Shown here: positions 37,969 to 46,750 of the stretch, piece after piece
Numbering within the stretch: the stretch's first letter is position 1
How the letters are laid out: every line of letters starts with the position of its first letter
DNA from: Maribacter arcticus
Lineage (GTDB): Bacteria > Bacteroidota > Bacteroidia > Flavobacteriales > Flavobacteriaceae
NCBI RefSeq assembly: GCF_900167935.1
Contig: NZ_FUYL01000004.1
Span: 124,001 to 188,000, forward strand
Direction of reading: 5' to 3'
Length of the DNA: 64,000 bases
Notes under the pieces: model-generated
Told to the model about the DNA's origin: nothing
The model's database searches: none
Seen by the model: the letters and a program-made list of their open reading frames with translations, nothing else
Made by a program: the position numbers and the translations under genes

Positions 37969-39054
37969 TTAATAAGCCTTCAAAATTTGTTCAAGGGTTT
38001 TAGAACGCTGTATTTTTCCACTGTCGGTACGCTGAAATTTCATGGAATTCAAAACCATTTTAGGTTTCTCGTACTTTTGAAGCTCATGAATAGTATTTAC
38101 TATTTTCAAAAAGTCCTCTTTAGCATTTCCCTCAATTACCAGAACAACCTTTTGCCCTAAAACTTCATCATCAATGCCAGCTATAAAAAATGGGTCATTT
38201 ATAAAGTTGGATAATATTTTTTCGATGTTTTCAGGATGTACTTTTATCCCACCGGAATTTATAACATTATCATACCGACCCAACCATCTAAATTCATTTG
38301 CAGATACGAGCTCAATCACATCATTGGTTGTTATTGTTTCATCAGATATTTTTGGCGCATTTATCACCAAACAATCTCTTTTGTCTATTGATATTTCAAC
38401 ATCTGGTAAAATTTTGAAACCTAGATCCGTAGCAACAATTGAACTAAGTATTTGATTAAGTGGTTTTACTGCAATATGAGTAATAGTCTCGGTCATACCA
38501 TAAGTTTCAAAACTATTATTTTCGATTATACGCAGCTCATCACGAAGCGTATTGGAAATGGGAGCTCCACCTATAATTAAAGTTTTTACTTGATGTAAAA
38601 ATGGCAATGAGTTCGAAACCTGAAGAGGCACCATAGCACCAAAATCAAATGCTCTATCTATACCATTCAATGGAGTTGAATTTGGCGGAACTATATAAAG
38701 GTCAAGACCTAACGCCATAGCCCTAACCAGCATCATCTTACCTGCTATGTATGTTGCAGGCAAACAAAGTAATGCAGAATCTCTAGAAGAAATATTAAAA
38801 TAGCTCCCTGTTGCCAGTGCGCTATTCATCATCTGCTCTTTTTTAAGTGTAATCGCTTTCGGAGAACCTGTCGACCCAGAAGAGTGTACCGTAATTATTG
38901 GCGAATCATCAATCCAATCTAAAATGAATTCCCCTATATGTATTTCAAACTCCTCACCTTCTTTAATAAAACTGTAACTAAGTTCTGTTAAATCGTTTAA
39001 GGAATAGTTTCGACCTTCAATAGAAAAATTTGGATGTAGATTTATATTATACAA
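37969..39054 (-). CDS. menE: o-Succinylbenzoate-CoA ligase
   Basis: 361 residues of an AMP-binding (ANL) enzyme, short as usual for flavobacterial MenE. Motifs: VHSSGSTGSPKAITLKK (ATP loop), TYGMTETITHIA, the Asp in EFRWLGRYDNVINSGGIKVHPE, and the C-terminal catalytic lysine in RTDSGKIQRSK. Starts with TTG (39052-39054); no near Met is in frame. Overlaps the CPBP gene by 8 bp, and menC lies beyond that, so a menC-CPBP-menE operon is clear. Confidence 0.9.
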   Translation of the reverse strand: MYNINLHPNFSIEGRNYSLNDLTELSYSFIKEGEEFEIHIGEFILDWIDDSPIITVHSSGSTGSPKAITLKKEQMMNSALATGSYFNISSRDSALLCLPATYIAGKMMLVRAMALGLDLYIVPPNSTPLNGIDRAFDFGAMVPLQVSNSLPFLHQVKTLIIGGAPISNTLRDELRIIENNSFETYGMTETITHIAVKPLNQILSSIVATDLGFKILPDVEISIDKRDCLVINAPKISDETITTNDVIELVSANEFRWLGRYDNVINSGGIKVHPENIEKILSNFINDPFFIAGIDDEVLGQKVVLVIEGNAKEDFLKIVNTIHELQKYEKPKMVLNSMKFQRTDSGKIQRSKTLEQILKAY

Positions 39055-40006
39055 CTTCCTCTTTTTGAGTAGCTAAAAACTCTTCTTCACTCAGCACTTT
39101 TCCGGTTAGTTTTTCTTTCCAATTAGTCCAACCATATTTTTTTGAAAATAGATATAAAAGAATTGGGAATACCACCAGTACAGGCACAAGTACATCCCAA
39201 CCTAAAACTGGGTCTGAAATATCTCTATACAAAGAATCTGTTTGAAAGGCTGTCCAATCTGCAGTAACCAATAATGCTGCTGTTAAATTGTTGGCTGCAT
39301 GAAAGCCTAAGGCCAATTCTAAACCATCATCCATCAACGTTATTATACCCAAAAAGAATCCTGTTCCTATGTAAAATATTAAAATGCCATATCCAAGTTT
39401 CTGGACTTCCGGATTGAATATGTGGAGCAAACCAAAGAGTAATGAAGTGAAAACTAAAGGAAACCATCTATTTCTAGTCATAACACCTAAACCTTGCATC
39501 ATATAACCTCTCATAAAATACTCTTCCATACTGGTTTGTAGCGGAATCATTAGAATAGCCACTACCGCAAGAGTCAAAAACGGGACAAGATTAAAATTAA
39601 ACTCATAATCTTCTGGTGATAAATAGATGTCCAGAAAAATAAATATTACAGAAATCAATGCCCAAAGAAAGAATGAAAAAGAAACCCGTTTCCAATCTAC
39701 TTTGACCCTAGCTGTTGTTAACGCGGTTAAAGATTGCTTGTGTAGAAATTTAGCAAAAACAAATATGGAAATAAGCGCGATTACAAAGGTTAAAAGCATA
39801 AAAAACAAAAAGGTATTGGAACCCAAAACATCTGACATTGCTCCTATATCACCACTCATCATAGCGGACATGCCGCCATCATTTAAAGCTAAAGCAGCCA
39901 ATAAAGGTATTGCGGCCAAAACTTGCCAAACAATCAATACACCAAATATTCCTATAATATATCGCCAACTATCACTAAGACCTTTATACGCCTGTTCTAT
40001 ATACAT
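39047..40006 (-). CDS. CPBP family intramembrane glutamic endopeptidase
   Basis: 319 residues with about eight hydrophobic segments. The CPBP/Abi motifs are present: EEYFMRGYMMQG (EExxxR-like), FGLLHIFNPE (FxxxH) and a later HAANN (HxxxN). Family members include CAAX-type prenyl proteases; substrates of most bacterial ones are unknown. The gene overlaps menC by 10 bp and menE by 8 bp, so expression is tied to menaquinone synthesis. Confidence 0.85.
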   Translation of the reverse strand: MYIEQAYKGLSDSWRYIIGIFGVLIVWQVLAAIPLLAALALNDGGMSAMMSGDIGAMSDVLGSNTFLFFMLLTFVIALISIFVFAKFLHKQSLTALTTARVKVDWKRVSFSFFLWALISVIFIFLDIYLSPEDYEFNFNLVPFLTLAVVAILMIPLQTSMEEYFMRGYMMQGLGVMTRNRWFPLVFTSLLFGLLHIFNPEVQKLGYGILIFYIGTGFFLGIITLMDDGLELALGFHAANNLTAALLVTADWTAFQTDSLYRDISDPVLGWDVLVPVLVVFPILLYLFSKKYGWTNWKEKLTGKVLSEEEFLATQKEEVV

Positions 40007-41049
40007 AAACTTTCAATTAAATTATTTTCCCAATTTTTTGACTTATTATAAAACAAGCCACCTTTTGCCACTTCTAATGGACTTTCAATATTATTTGTAA
40101 ACAACGAACCAGTTCCCAAACCTTGAGGCATTTTATTACCTAAGGTAGCCGTCCATTGTGCTATGGCATTCAATCCTATGTTGCTTTCTAATGCGCTGGT
40201 AACCCACCAACCTATTCCGTTGGTATCCGCCAAATCAATCCACTGCTTACTCCCTGCAAAGCCACCTACCAAGCTTGGCTTCAAGATAACATATTGTGGT
40301 TGTATAGTTTGTAGCAACTCTTTCTTTTTCGTTACATCAACTACACCAATTAGTTCCTCATCAAGAGCAATTGGCAAAGGTGTATTTCGGCATAGCTTAT
40401 ACATTTCTGTCGTTTGACCCGCTTTAATAGGCTGTTCAATAGAATGTAAATCTAACTTTGAAAGTCGTTCTAATTTACCCAAAGCTTCCTCTGGTGAGAA
40501 AGCACCATTAGCATCAACCCGCAATTCAATTTCATTCTTTGAATACCGTTTACGAATCGATTTTAGCAGTTCAATTTCGGTATCAAAATCAATAGCACCT
40601 ATTTTCATTTTAATACAAGAGAAACCATATTTAAGCTTATCTTCTATTTGACGGTGCATAAACTCCTGATCACCCATCCACACCAAACCATTAATTGAAA
40701 TCGGTTGTTGTTCTTTTAAAAATGAAGACTCAAAAAGCTCGAAAGGATGTTGAGAGCGAAGTGATAAAAATGCCTGTTCTACCCCGAATTGAATACTAGG
40801 AAAATCAGTTAATTGCTTCAGTAATTCATATTCTCCTAGACCTATGTGTTCAGCAACCCATGAACACTTCTCTTCATAATCGGGAACATCATCATAACTT
40901 AGTCCTCTAAAAAGTCCGCATTCACCAATTCCCCACTTTCCTTCATCCTCTAAAATAAGAAACCAAGTTTCTTTGGTTCGCAGAATTCCTCTTGACGTTC
41001 CACTAGGGTTTTTAAAATTGAGTATATACTTTTTAAAAGTTGCTTTCAT
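39997..41049 (-). CDS. menC: o-Succinylbenzoate synthase
   Basis: 350 residues from ATG 41047-41049; an in-frame TTG at 41059-41061 overlaps the -7 box and is rejected. Enolase-superfamily fold: the KxK catalytic lysine in CIKMKIGAIDFD, metal ligands in ELRVDANGAFS, SIEQPIKAG and ALDEELIG, and a lysine in YVILKPSLVGGF. Dehydrates SHCHC to o-succinylbenzoate in menaquinone synthesis. Promoter box TAAATTTG sits 9 nt upstream. Confidence 0.92.
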   Translation of the reverse strand: MKATFKKYILNFKNPSGTSRGILRTKETWFLILEDEGKWGIGECGLFRGLSYDDVPDYEEKCSWVAEHIGLGEYELLKQLTDFPSIQFGVEQAFLSLRSQHPFELFESSFLKEQQPISINGLVWMGDQEFMHRQIEDKLKYGFSCIKMKIGAIDFDTEIELLKSIRKRYSKNEIELRVDANGAFSPEEALGKLERLSKLDLHSIEQPIKAGQTTEMYKLCRNTPLPIALDEELIGVVDVTKKKELLQTIQPQYVILKPSLVGGFAGSKQWIDLADTNGIGWWVTSALESNIGLNAIAQWTATLGNKMPQGLGTGSLFTNNIESPLEVAKGGLFYNKSKNWENNLIESLCI

Positions 41050-41058
41050 ATAATCGTT

Positions 41059-41066
41059 CAAATTTA
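41059..41066 (-). promoter_or_regulatory. -7 box (TAAATTTG) for menC
   Basis: Exact TAnnTTTG on the minus strand, ending 9 nt before the menC ATG. A near match (TATATTTT, 41069-41076) on the plus strand would serve the divergent SDR gene. Confidence 0.5.
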
Positions 41067-41103
41067 GCTATATTTTCACTTTAATATGAATGGATTAGAA
41101 AGT

Positions 41104-41889
41104 ATGGAAAATAGAGTGATTTGGATTACGGGAGCATCATCAGGTATTGGTGAAGCATTAGCTTATCAGTTAAATGCACAAGGTGATAAAGTAATTCTAT
41201 CAGCTCGGCGTGAAGATGCCTTAATTAAAGTTAAAAACAACTGCAAATTTTCAGAAAACGCACTGGTACTTCCTTTAGATTTAACTGATTTTGAATCATT
41301 ACATAGTATTACAAAAAAAGCCATATCACTATACGGTAAAATCGATATTTTAATCAATAATGGAGGGTTAAGTCAACGTTCTTTAATAATCGACACTAAG
41401 TTTGAAGTTTATCAACAGATGATAGATGTTAATTACCTGGGTACTATAAAACTAACAAAACATCTACTACCTTTTTTTATAGCGCAAAAAAGCGGACATT
41501 TTGTCACTATCACTAGTTTAATGGGTAAATTTTCATCAGCATATCGCTCAGGGTACTGTGGAGCAAAACACGCACTTCATGGCTTCTTCGATGCCTTACG
41601 AATGGAGCATGAAAAAGATAATATTGATGTCTCATTAATATGCCCAGGATTTATTCAAACCAATGTGGCTAAAAATGCACTAACAGGAGACGGCAGTGCT
41701 TTAATGAAAGAAGATAATGCCACCAAAAATGGTATGCCAGTAAACCGATGTGCTAAGGAAATTATTTCGGCTATTAAAAAGAAAAAGTTCGAAACCTATA
41801 TTGGCGGAAAAGAAAAATATGGAATTTACCTAAAAAGGTTCTTTCCTAAATTACTACACAAAATTGTATTGAAAAGTAACGTTAGGTAG
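41104..41889 (+). CDS. SDR family oxidoreductase
   Basis: 261 residues from ATG 41104 (an upstream in-frame ATG at 41086 would leave almost no leader after the -7 box). Classical SDR: VIWITGASSGIGEALAYQL (TGxxxGIG), DILINNGGLSQ, active-site Ser in TITSLMGK, and YRSGYCGAKHALHGF (YxxxK). Closest in style to DHRS7-like SDRs, some of which reduce lipid or retinoid ketones. A role as the dehydrocapnine reductase (CapC) for the capnine pathway is possible but untested and the gene is 35 kb away. Confidence 0.85.
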   Translation: MENRVIWITGASSGIGEALAYQLNAQGDKVILSARREDALIKVKNNCKFSENALVLPLDLTDFESLHSITKKAISLYGKIDILINNGGLSQRSLIIDTKFEVYQQMIDVNYLGTIKLTKHLLPFFIAQKSGHFVTITSLMGKFSSAYRSGYCGAKHALHGFFDALRMEHEKDNIDVSLICPGFIQTNVAKNALTGDGSALMKEDNATKNGMPVNRCAKEIISAIKKKKFETYIGGKEKYGIYLKRFFPKLLHKIVLKSNVR

Positions 41890-41890
41890 G

Positions 41891-43861
41891 CTATTTAAAA
41901 TTAAACCAAAAACGCACACCTTCAGTCGTTTTATCAGTTTTCAACGTAGTTTGCAATTGATTCGCTAATCTATTCATGAGGCGTATTCCCATCGAAGAAT
42001 TTGCTCGTTCTTCTGAATCTTCAGGTAAACCAATACCATTGTCGGTATATTCAAAAAATCCTTCTTGGCCTGCTATTTTACGTAAGTGAATATAAATTTT
42101 ACCATTACCATCATCTTGTGGAAATGCATATTTAAATGAATTAGAAACCAATTCGTTTAATATAAGTCCGAAAGGAATCGCTCTATCAATATCTAATTCA
42201 ACACCTTCAGCATCAATTGTAATTGTTATATTATGCCCGCCTTTTTTATAAACAGATTGTATACTATTAATTAAGCTTTCTATATAACTTTGCATCTCAA
42301 TAACCGATAAATCGTCGTTCTGATACAGTTTTTGATGAATTAAAGCCATCGCCTTCACCCTACTCTTGCCTTCTTCTAATGCCTCTATTGCAGCTTTGCT
42401 ACGTGTGTTTTTTGTTTGCAGACTTAACAAGCTAGAAACCATTTGCAAATTATTCTTTACCCTATGATGAATTTCCTTTAATAAAGAATCTTTTTCAACT
42501 AATGCATTTTCGATAATAAATTTTTGTTCTGCAATAAGTCTCTGGTTTTTTATACTCTTTAAATAAGCATACACCAAGCCGGCGAAGCCCATTAATGTAA
42601 ATATCAAGGATATAAAAACCAAACTAATTTTATCATCGCGAGCCTTGATATCTTTTCTAGATTCTTCCAATTGCGCTTTTTGACGCTCCATCATTTTTCT
42701 GGAATCCTCCAAATCTTGCGTAACAACAGAAGTCAATTGTTGATTTTTAATGTTCGATGCCTGAGCATCTATAGAATCTCTTATTTTAATGTTCTTCTTT
42801 AAATACGCAGTTGAGTTTTTGAAATCACCCGTTTTATAATAGTAATCTGCATAAATTCTATTACGTTTTAGAATGTTATCAGTCTTTATCGGGTTTAAAT
42901 CATTACTCAAATAATCGGTAGCCTTTTCATAATTATCCAATTTTAAATAACACTCTGCTAGCGCTAAAGTGTTTTCAATCAAATCTGATGAAAACTTACT
43001 CTTATTATACTTTTTAATAATATCTCTACTTTCTTCTAGAAAAGGAATAGCCTTTTCATATTCATTTAACTGAACATGACATTTACCAATATTACCTATG
43101 ATTATTCCATTTAAAACTCTACCATCTGCTATCTCCTTATCCGTTCTCTGATTAGTAACATCACTTAAAAACACCTTTATTAAACCTTCAGCCTTTTTAA
43201 AATAACTTAGTGCAGTTGGTGTCGATTTATCAAGTCTTAAATAATCACCAATAGTATTGTTATATATGGCGTGACCATAATAATCATCATCCTTTAATTC
43301 TTTTTTTTCTTCGGTCATATAGTCACGCATGGCCTTTCTATATTGACCTAGACTTGCATAAATATCATAGTAAGCTACATTTTCATTAAAACCTAATTCG
43401 CGTTTAACTCTTCTAATTTCTATTTGCTTATCATACAATTGAAGCATCGCGTAATTACCATCCATCAACTCTAAAATGGTCTGTTTTACATCTTTATCCA
43501 AGGCATCCATATCATCATAGACAGACCTTGAAATCGCCAAACTCTTTTCGTAGTTTCCTAAATCATAATAAATTTGAGCCTGAATAAGTTGATAATTTCT
43601 AATGGAGGTAGAATCTTTTGTCTTTTCAGAACTATTTAAATAAACCTTGACGGTATCTAACCAATCATAAGGAGAGTTTTGATTATAACGGTTAGGAGTA
43701 TTGAAAAAGAAGAAAGAACGAAGTTCTCCGTTCTCTAAATCTTGAAACTGTTTATAATAATCTTCATCTTGAGACGACAAACTGTCTTGTGCAACAAGAA
43801 CGCACGAAAATGTACATATTAAGAAAACACATATGAATCTCAAAACAACTATTTTTTTCAT
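41891..43861 (-). CDS. TPR-containing sensor histidine kinase (HisKA_2 type)
   Basis: 656 residues. Signal peptide (CVFLICTFSCVLVAQ), periplasmic TPR array at about 60-370, coiled coil at about 375-405, membrane helix at about 412-432 (LVFISLIFTLMGFAGLVYAYL), then a HisKA_2 phosphoacceptor with His in KEIHHRVKNNLQM and an HATPase with N box LNELVSNSFKYA and G box DNGIGLPED. This kinase class often signals to LytTR or non-DNA-binding regulators. The LytTR regulator gene follows upstream on the same strand after a terminator. Stimulus unknown. Confidence 0.9.
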   Translation of the reverse strand: MKKIVVLRFICVFLICTFSCVLVAQDSLSSQDEDYYKQFQDLENGELRSFFFFNTPNRYNQNSPYDWLDTVKVYLNSSEKTKDSTSIRNYQLIQAQIYYDLGNYEKSLAISRSVYDDMDALDKDVKQTILELMDGNYAMLQLYDKQIEIRRVKRELGFNENVAYYDIYASLGQYRKAMRDYMTEEKKELKDDDYYGHAIYNNTIGDYLRLDKSTPTALSYFKKAEGLIKVFLSDVTNQRTDKEIADGRVLNGIIIGNIGKCHVQLNEYEKAIPFLEESRDIIKKYNKSKFSSDLIENTLALAECYLKLDNYEKATDYLSNDLNPIKTDNILKRNRIYADYYYKTGDFKNSTAYLKKNIKIRDSIDAQASNIKNQQLTSVVTQDLEDSRKMMERQKAQLEESRKDIKARDDKISLVFISLIFTLMGFAGLVYAYLKSIKNQRLIAEQKFIIENALVEKDSLLKEIHHRVKNNLQMVSSLLSLQTKNTRSKAAIEALEEGKSRVKAMALIHQKLYQNDDLSVIEMQSYIESLINSIQSVYKKGGHNITITIDAEGVELDIDRAIPFGLILNELVSNSFKYAFPQDDGNGKIYIHLRKIAGQEGFFEYTDNGIGLPEDSEERANSSMGIRLMNRLANQLQTTLKTDKTTEGVRFWFNFK

Positions 43862-43881
43862 ATCATATTTAAAAACAGAAT

Positions 43882-43889
43882 CAAACTTA
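43882..43889 (-). promoter_or_regulatory. -7 box (TAAGTTTG) for the kinase gene
   Basis: Exact TAnnTTTG on the minus strand, 20 nt before the ATG at 43861. Confidence 0.45.
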
Positions 43890-44220
43890 GAACTAATACC
43901 TGATTCTACTAAACTTTTGTTGTGAGTTAGATAAGTAAGATTATCAAATACCTTGAAACTCTAAAAGCGTGTTCTACGCACTTTTTTACAAACTATTAGA
44001 AAACACTCTGTATTTCGTATTCACAGCAAGCTTTATCAAGTGGAATAGTGCAATTCTCTAATAAAACAAATTTAAAAATTCGCCATACGGCTTCGCATTA
44101 ATTGTTGTGTAAACCCCAATTGTTGTTGTGAAACCATTTCTAAAACCAAAACATTGTATTACAACGGAAATACCACTCACTTAATCGATGAATATTTACC
44201 TTTAATCTGGCCTTAAATCA
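43890..44220. other. Gap without a recognised gene
   Basis: No supported coding region. It holds a weak hairpin at 43963-43987 (AAAAG/CTTTT arms, T tract), a direct repeat AATTGTTGTG/AATTGTTGTTGTG at 44100-44130, and a 21-codon minus-strand frame judged chance. An unmapped small RNA cannot be excluded. Confidence 0.4.
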
Positions 44221-44250
44221 AAAAAACACCTTAAAAAAAGGTGTTTTTTT
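44221..44250 (-). terminator. Terminator after the LytTR regulator
   Basis: AAAAAACACCTT/AAGGTGTTTTTT-type stem with A/T tracts just beyond the regulator stop. Confidence 0.85.
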
Positions 44251-44268
44251 GATTTTTGAAGCTTTGAA

Positions 44269-45030
44269 TTATGAATTCATAGCCGAAATTATAAACTCTT
44301 TAAAATCCTTAGAAATCGGTATTAGTGTGTTATTGATCATTATATCTTTTGAATTTATAGCATCGATATGATCTACATTCACGATATATGATTTATGAGC
44401 TCTATAAAATTTGTTCTGTGGTAATTTTTCTAAGTAGTCTTTTAAAGGTGAACGAACCAAAAACTTCTTGTCTATGGTATTCACTTCTAAATAAACATTA
44501 TCAGCTTTTATAAATTGAATATCTCCAAATTGTATTCTATAATATAAATGTTGTTTTTTGACAAATATCGAATCCTTTAAAATTGAATTTGACATTGGCA
44601 CATCTTCATTTGTATCCTCGGTAGAAATACCTTTAGCAACATTTTGCTTACTGTAAATGAAATTTGAAAGTGCAATTTCAATAGATGTGTATAAATCTTG
44701 TTGTTCAAATGGCTTAACCAAATAACCGTTTGGCTTTACTGTTTTTGCATTCTCTACAGTTGCACGATCCGAGTTAGAAGTAACAAATATGAAAGGAATA
44801 TCATAATTCTCTCTTATGTGCTTCCCTAAATCTATTCCTGTCTTATCTGACGCTAAAATAATATCTATAAGAACTAAGTCAACTTGTTGTGTTTTTAGTA
44901 CTTCAACTGCTTGTTCATAGACAATAACATTATCAACAATTTCATATCCTATTTCCTCTAACATAGACTGCATGTCATCAGCGATAATCACGTTGTCCTC
45001 TACAATAAGAATTTTAATTGGTTGTTCCAA
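44269..45030 (-). CDS. LytTR family response regulator
   Basis: 253 residues. Receiver domain (LIVEDNVIIADDM, phospho-acceptor Asp in DLVLIDIILASD, lysine in GYLVKPFEQ) at about 5-120 and a LytTR DNA-binding domain at about 145-250 (VEVNT-like strand NVYLEVNTIDKKF, FYRAHKSYIVNVDHI). TTG start (45028-45030). Thirty-three bp downstream of menA on the same strand, so it may be cotranscribed with SPOR and menA. Likely partner of the TPR kinase gene beyond the terminator. Confidence 0.9.
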   Translation of the reverse strand: MEQPIKILIVEDNVIIADDMQSMLEEIGYEIVDNVIVYEQAVEVLKTQQVDLVLIDIILASDKTGIDLGKHIRENYDIPFIFVTSNSDRATVENAKTVKPNGYLVKPFEQQDLYTSIEIALSNFIYSKQNVAKGISTEDTNEDVPMSNSILKDSIFVKKQHLYYRIQFGDIQFIKADNVYLEVNTIDKKFLVRSPLKDYLEKLPQNKFYRAHKSYIVNVDHIDAINSKDIMINNTLIPISKDFKEFIISAMNS

Positions 45031-45063
45031 GATCTGAAATGGTTTAGAAGGTTACATTCAAAA

Positions 45064-45972
45064 TTACAAAAAATAATAATAACTAATAAAAAACAAAAGC
45101 GCAGTAAAAAAGGTACTTAAGGCCAATTTTTTGAGCTCAGGATCAAGTTCTGCCTCATTGTTCGTCACTGCCACTTTACGCATATGGATAAAAACTGGCA
45201 CAAACCCAATAAGACTTACATAACGAATTAGTGATCCATTTGTTGTAAACAAGTAACAAAACAAGCACAGAAATGAAATTGACAGCAAGGTGTAGTGATA
45301 CATCCTAGCTTTTTGTAGGCCTAATTTAACGACCAAAGTATTTTTATATACCGATTTATCTGATTTAATATCTCGCATATTATTTAAATTAAGAACACCA
45401 ACACTTAACAAACCAATTGCTATAGCTGGAAGAAAATCGATAATATATATTGCTTTGAGATATAAAAACATTGTTCCAAGAACACTAACTAATCCGAAAA
45501 AAACAAAGACAAAGATATCACCCAAACCATTATACCCATAAGCCGATTTACCTACGGTATATTTGATGGCCGCCCAAATAGCGAAGGCTCCTAAAATTAA
45601 AAATAATGTGGTATATATAATTTGTTTTAAGCCAAATGAGGTTACTATTAATAAAACTATTAGAACTATATTAATACCTATGCTAATATAGATTCCTCGC
45701 TTTAGTTCTGCTGCTGTTAGAATTCCGCTTTGCAGAGCTCTTTTTGGACCTACTCTTTCATCATTATCCGTTCCTTTTACACCATCACCATAATCATTGG
45801 CGAAATTAGAAGTGATTTGAAGCCCTATGGTAGTACATAGCGCCAATATAAAAACGAAAGGGTTTGTTACCCCGTGAAAGGCTGCTATTGCTGTGCCTAC
45901 AAGTATACCTGAAATAGATAAGGGAAGAGTTCTAAGTCTTGCTGCATTTAACCATGCATTAACTTTCGTCAC
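45064..45972 (-). CDS. menA: 1,4-Dihydroxy-2-naphthoate polyprenyltransferase
   Basis: 302 residues with about eight membrane helices. UbiA-type prenyl-diphosphate motif NFANDYGDGVKGTDNDE (NDxxD-like) near residue 58 and a second site in NLNNMRDIKSDK. Attaches the polyprenyl tail to DHNA in the membrane. GTG start at 45970-45972 overlaps the TAG of the SPOR gene by one base, so translation is coupled. Confidence 0.92.
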   Translation of the reverse strand: MTKVNAWLNAARLRTLPLSISGILVGTAIAAFHGVTNPFVFILALCTTIGLQITSNFANDYGDGVKGTDNDERVGPKRALQSGILTAAELKRGIYISIGINIVLIVLLIVTSFGLKQIIYTTLFLILGAFAIWAAIKYTVGKSAYGYNGLGDIFVFVFFGLVSVLGTMFLYLKAIYIIDFLPAIAIGLLSVGVLNLNNMRDIKSDKSVYKNTLVVKLGLQKARMYHYTLLSISFLCLFCYLFTTNGSLIRYVSLIGFVPVFIHMRKVAVTNNEAELDPELKKLALSTFFTALLFFISYYYFL

Positions 45973-46580
45973 TAATAAGGATCTTCTATTTGAATTCTTT
46001 TACCATCTTGATAAGATGCTACGAAAGCATCACCAAAACCGATATCTACTAATTGTTTTCTAAAAGATTGAGCTTCTTGCAAGGTTTCAAAATTGCCTAG
46101 AGAATACGAGTAGAATGGATTTGTTTTTACAAAGAGTGTGTTCGTAAGAGCTTCAGAAGCCAAGGTTACATTATTGTCTACGAATGATTTTACCTGTACG
46201 GAATATATCTTCTCTTTCTGCAAGAACTCTTTAGCTAAGTAAAACTCTTTTACTAGACTAAGTTCTTCATTTTGTTCTTTTAAGCTTTCTAATCGCGTTC
46301 TTATAGCATCTACACTATCTATAGAAGTCAAGACTAAATCATTTGATGCCTTTCTATTGAATCCTCCTGAACTGGACAAACCTGCTGTAAAGGATGTAAA
46401 AGCTAAACCACCTATTAAAAAAAGAGTTGTTATCCCAGCAAATATGTTTCGCTGAATCTTACTTTTTTTTAATTCCTTGTTTTTATATTTTATCTGATCC
46501 AGAAGACGCTCATTAATAATCTGAGCTTTATCTACATCTTTATGTAATTCTAATAAATCACTCTCTTCTATAAAAGGCAT
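45972..46580 (-). CDS. SPOR-domain membrane protein
   Basis: 202 residues. N-terminal cytoplasmic coiled coil (about 1-45), membrane helix at about 46-65 (IFAGITTLFLIGGLAFTSFTAG), periplasmic linker and a SPOR-like domain at about 125-200 with YSVQVKSF and YSYSLGNFETLQEAQSFRKQL. SPOR domains bind glycan strands stripped of stem peptides at the septum. Coupled by 1-bp overlap to menA; no direct link to quinones is known. Confidence 0.75.
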   Translation of the reverse strand: MPFIEESDLLELHKDVDKAQIINERLLDQIKYKNKELKKSKIQRNIFAGITTLFLIGGLAFTSFTAGLSSSGGFNRKASNDLVLTSIDSVDAIRTRLESLKEQNEELSLVKEFYLAKEFLQKEKIYSVQVKSFVDNNVTLASEALTNTLFVKTNPFYSYSLGNFETLQEAQSFRKQLVDIGFGDAFVASYQDGKRIQIEDPY

Positions 46581-46750
46581 ACTTAAATGTAATTATGATG
46601 CTTAAAATCTAAATGTAAGTTAAAAAATGATAATAACTTTTCATTTGACACAAAAATAAAATTAATTGATTAGGGCACCAAAAATACACACCTTAATTTG
46701 ACATATAATTCTGCAAATCAATATTTTAAGAATTTTCTGACATTACCACC

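Noticed and set aside
44072-44137. 21-codon minus-strand frame starting MVSQQQLGFTQQL
   Set aside because: Too short, no promoter or terminator in place, and codons fit the surrounding gap; judged chance.
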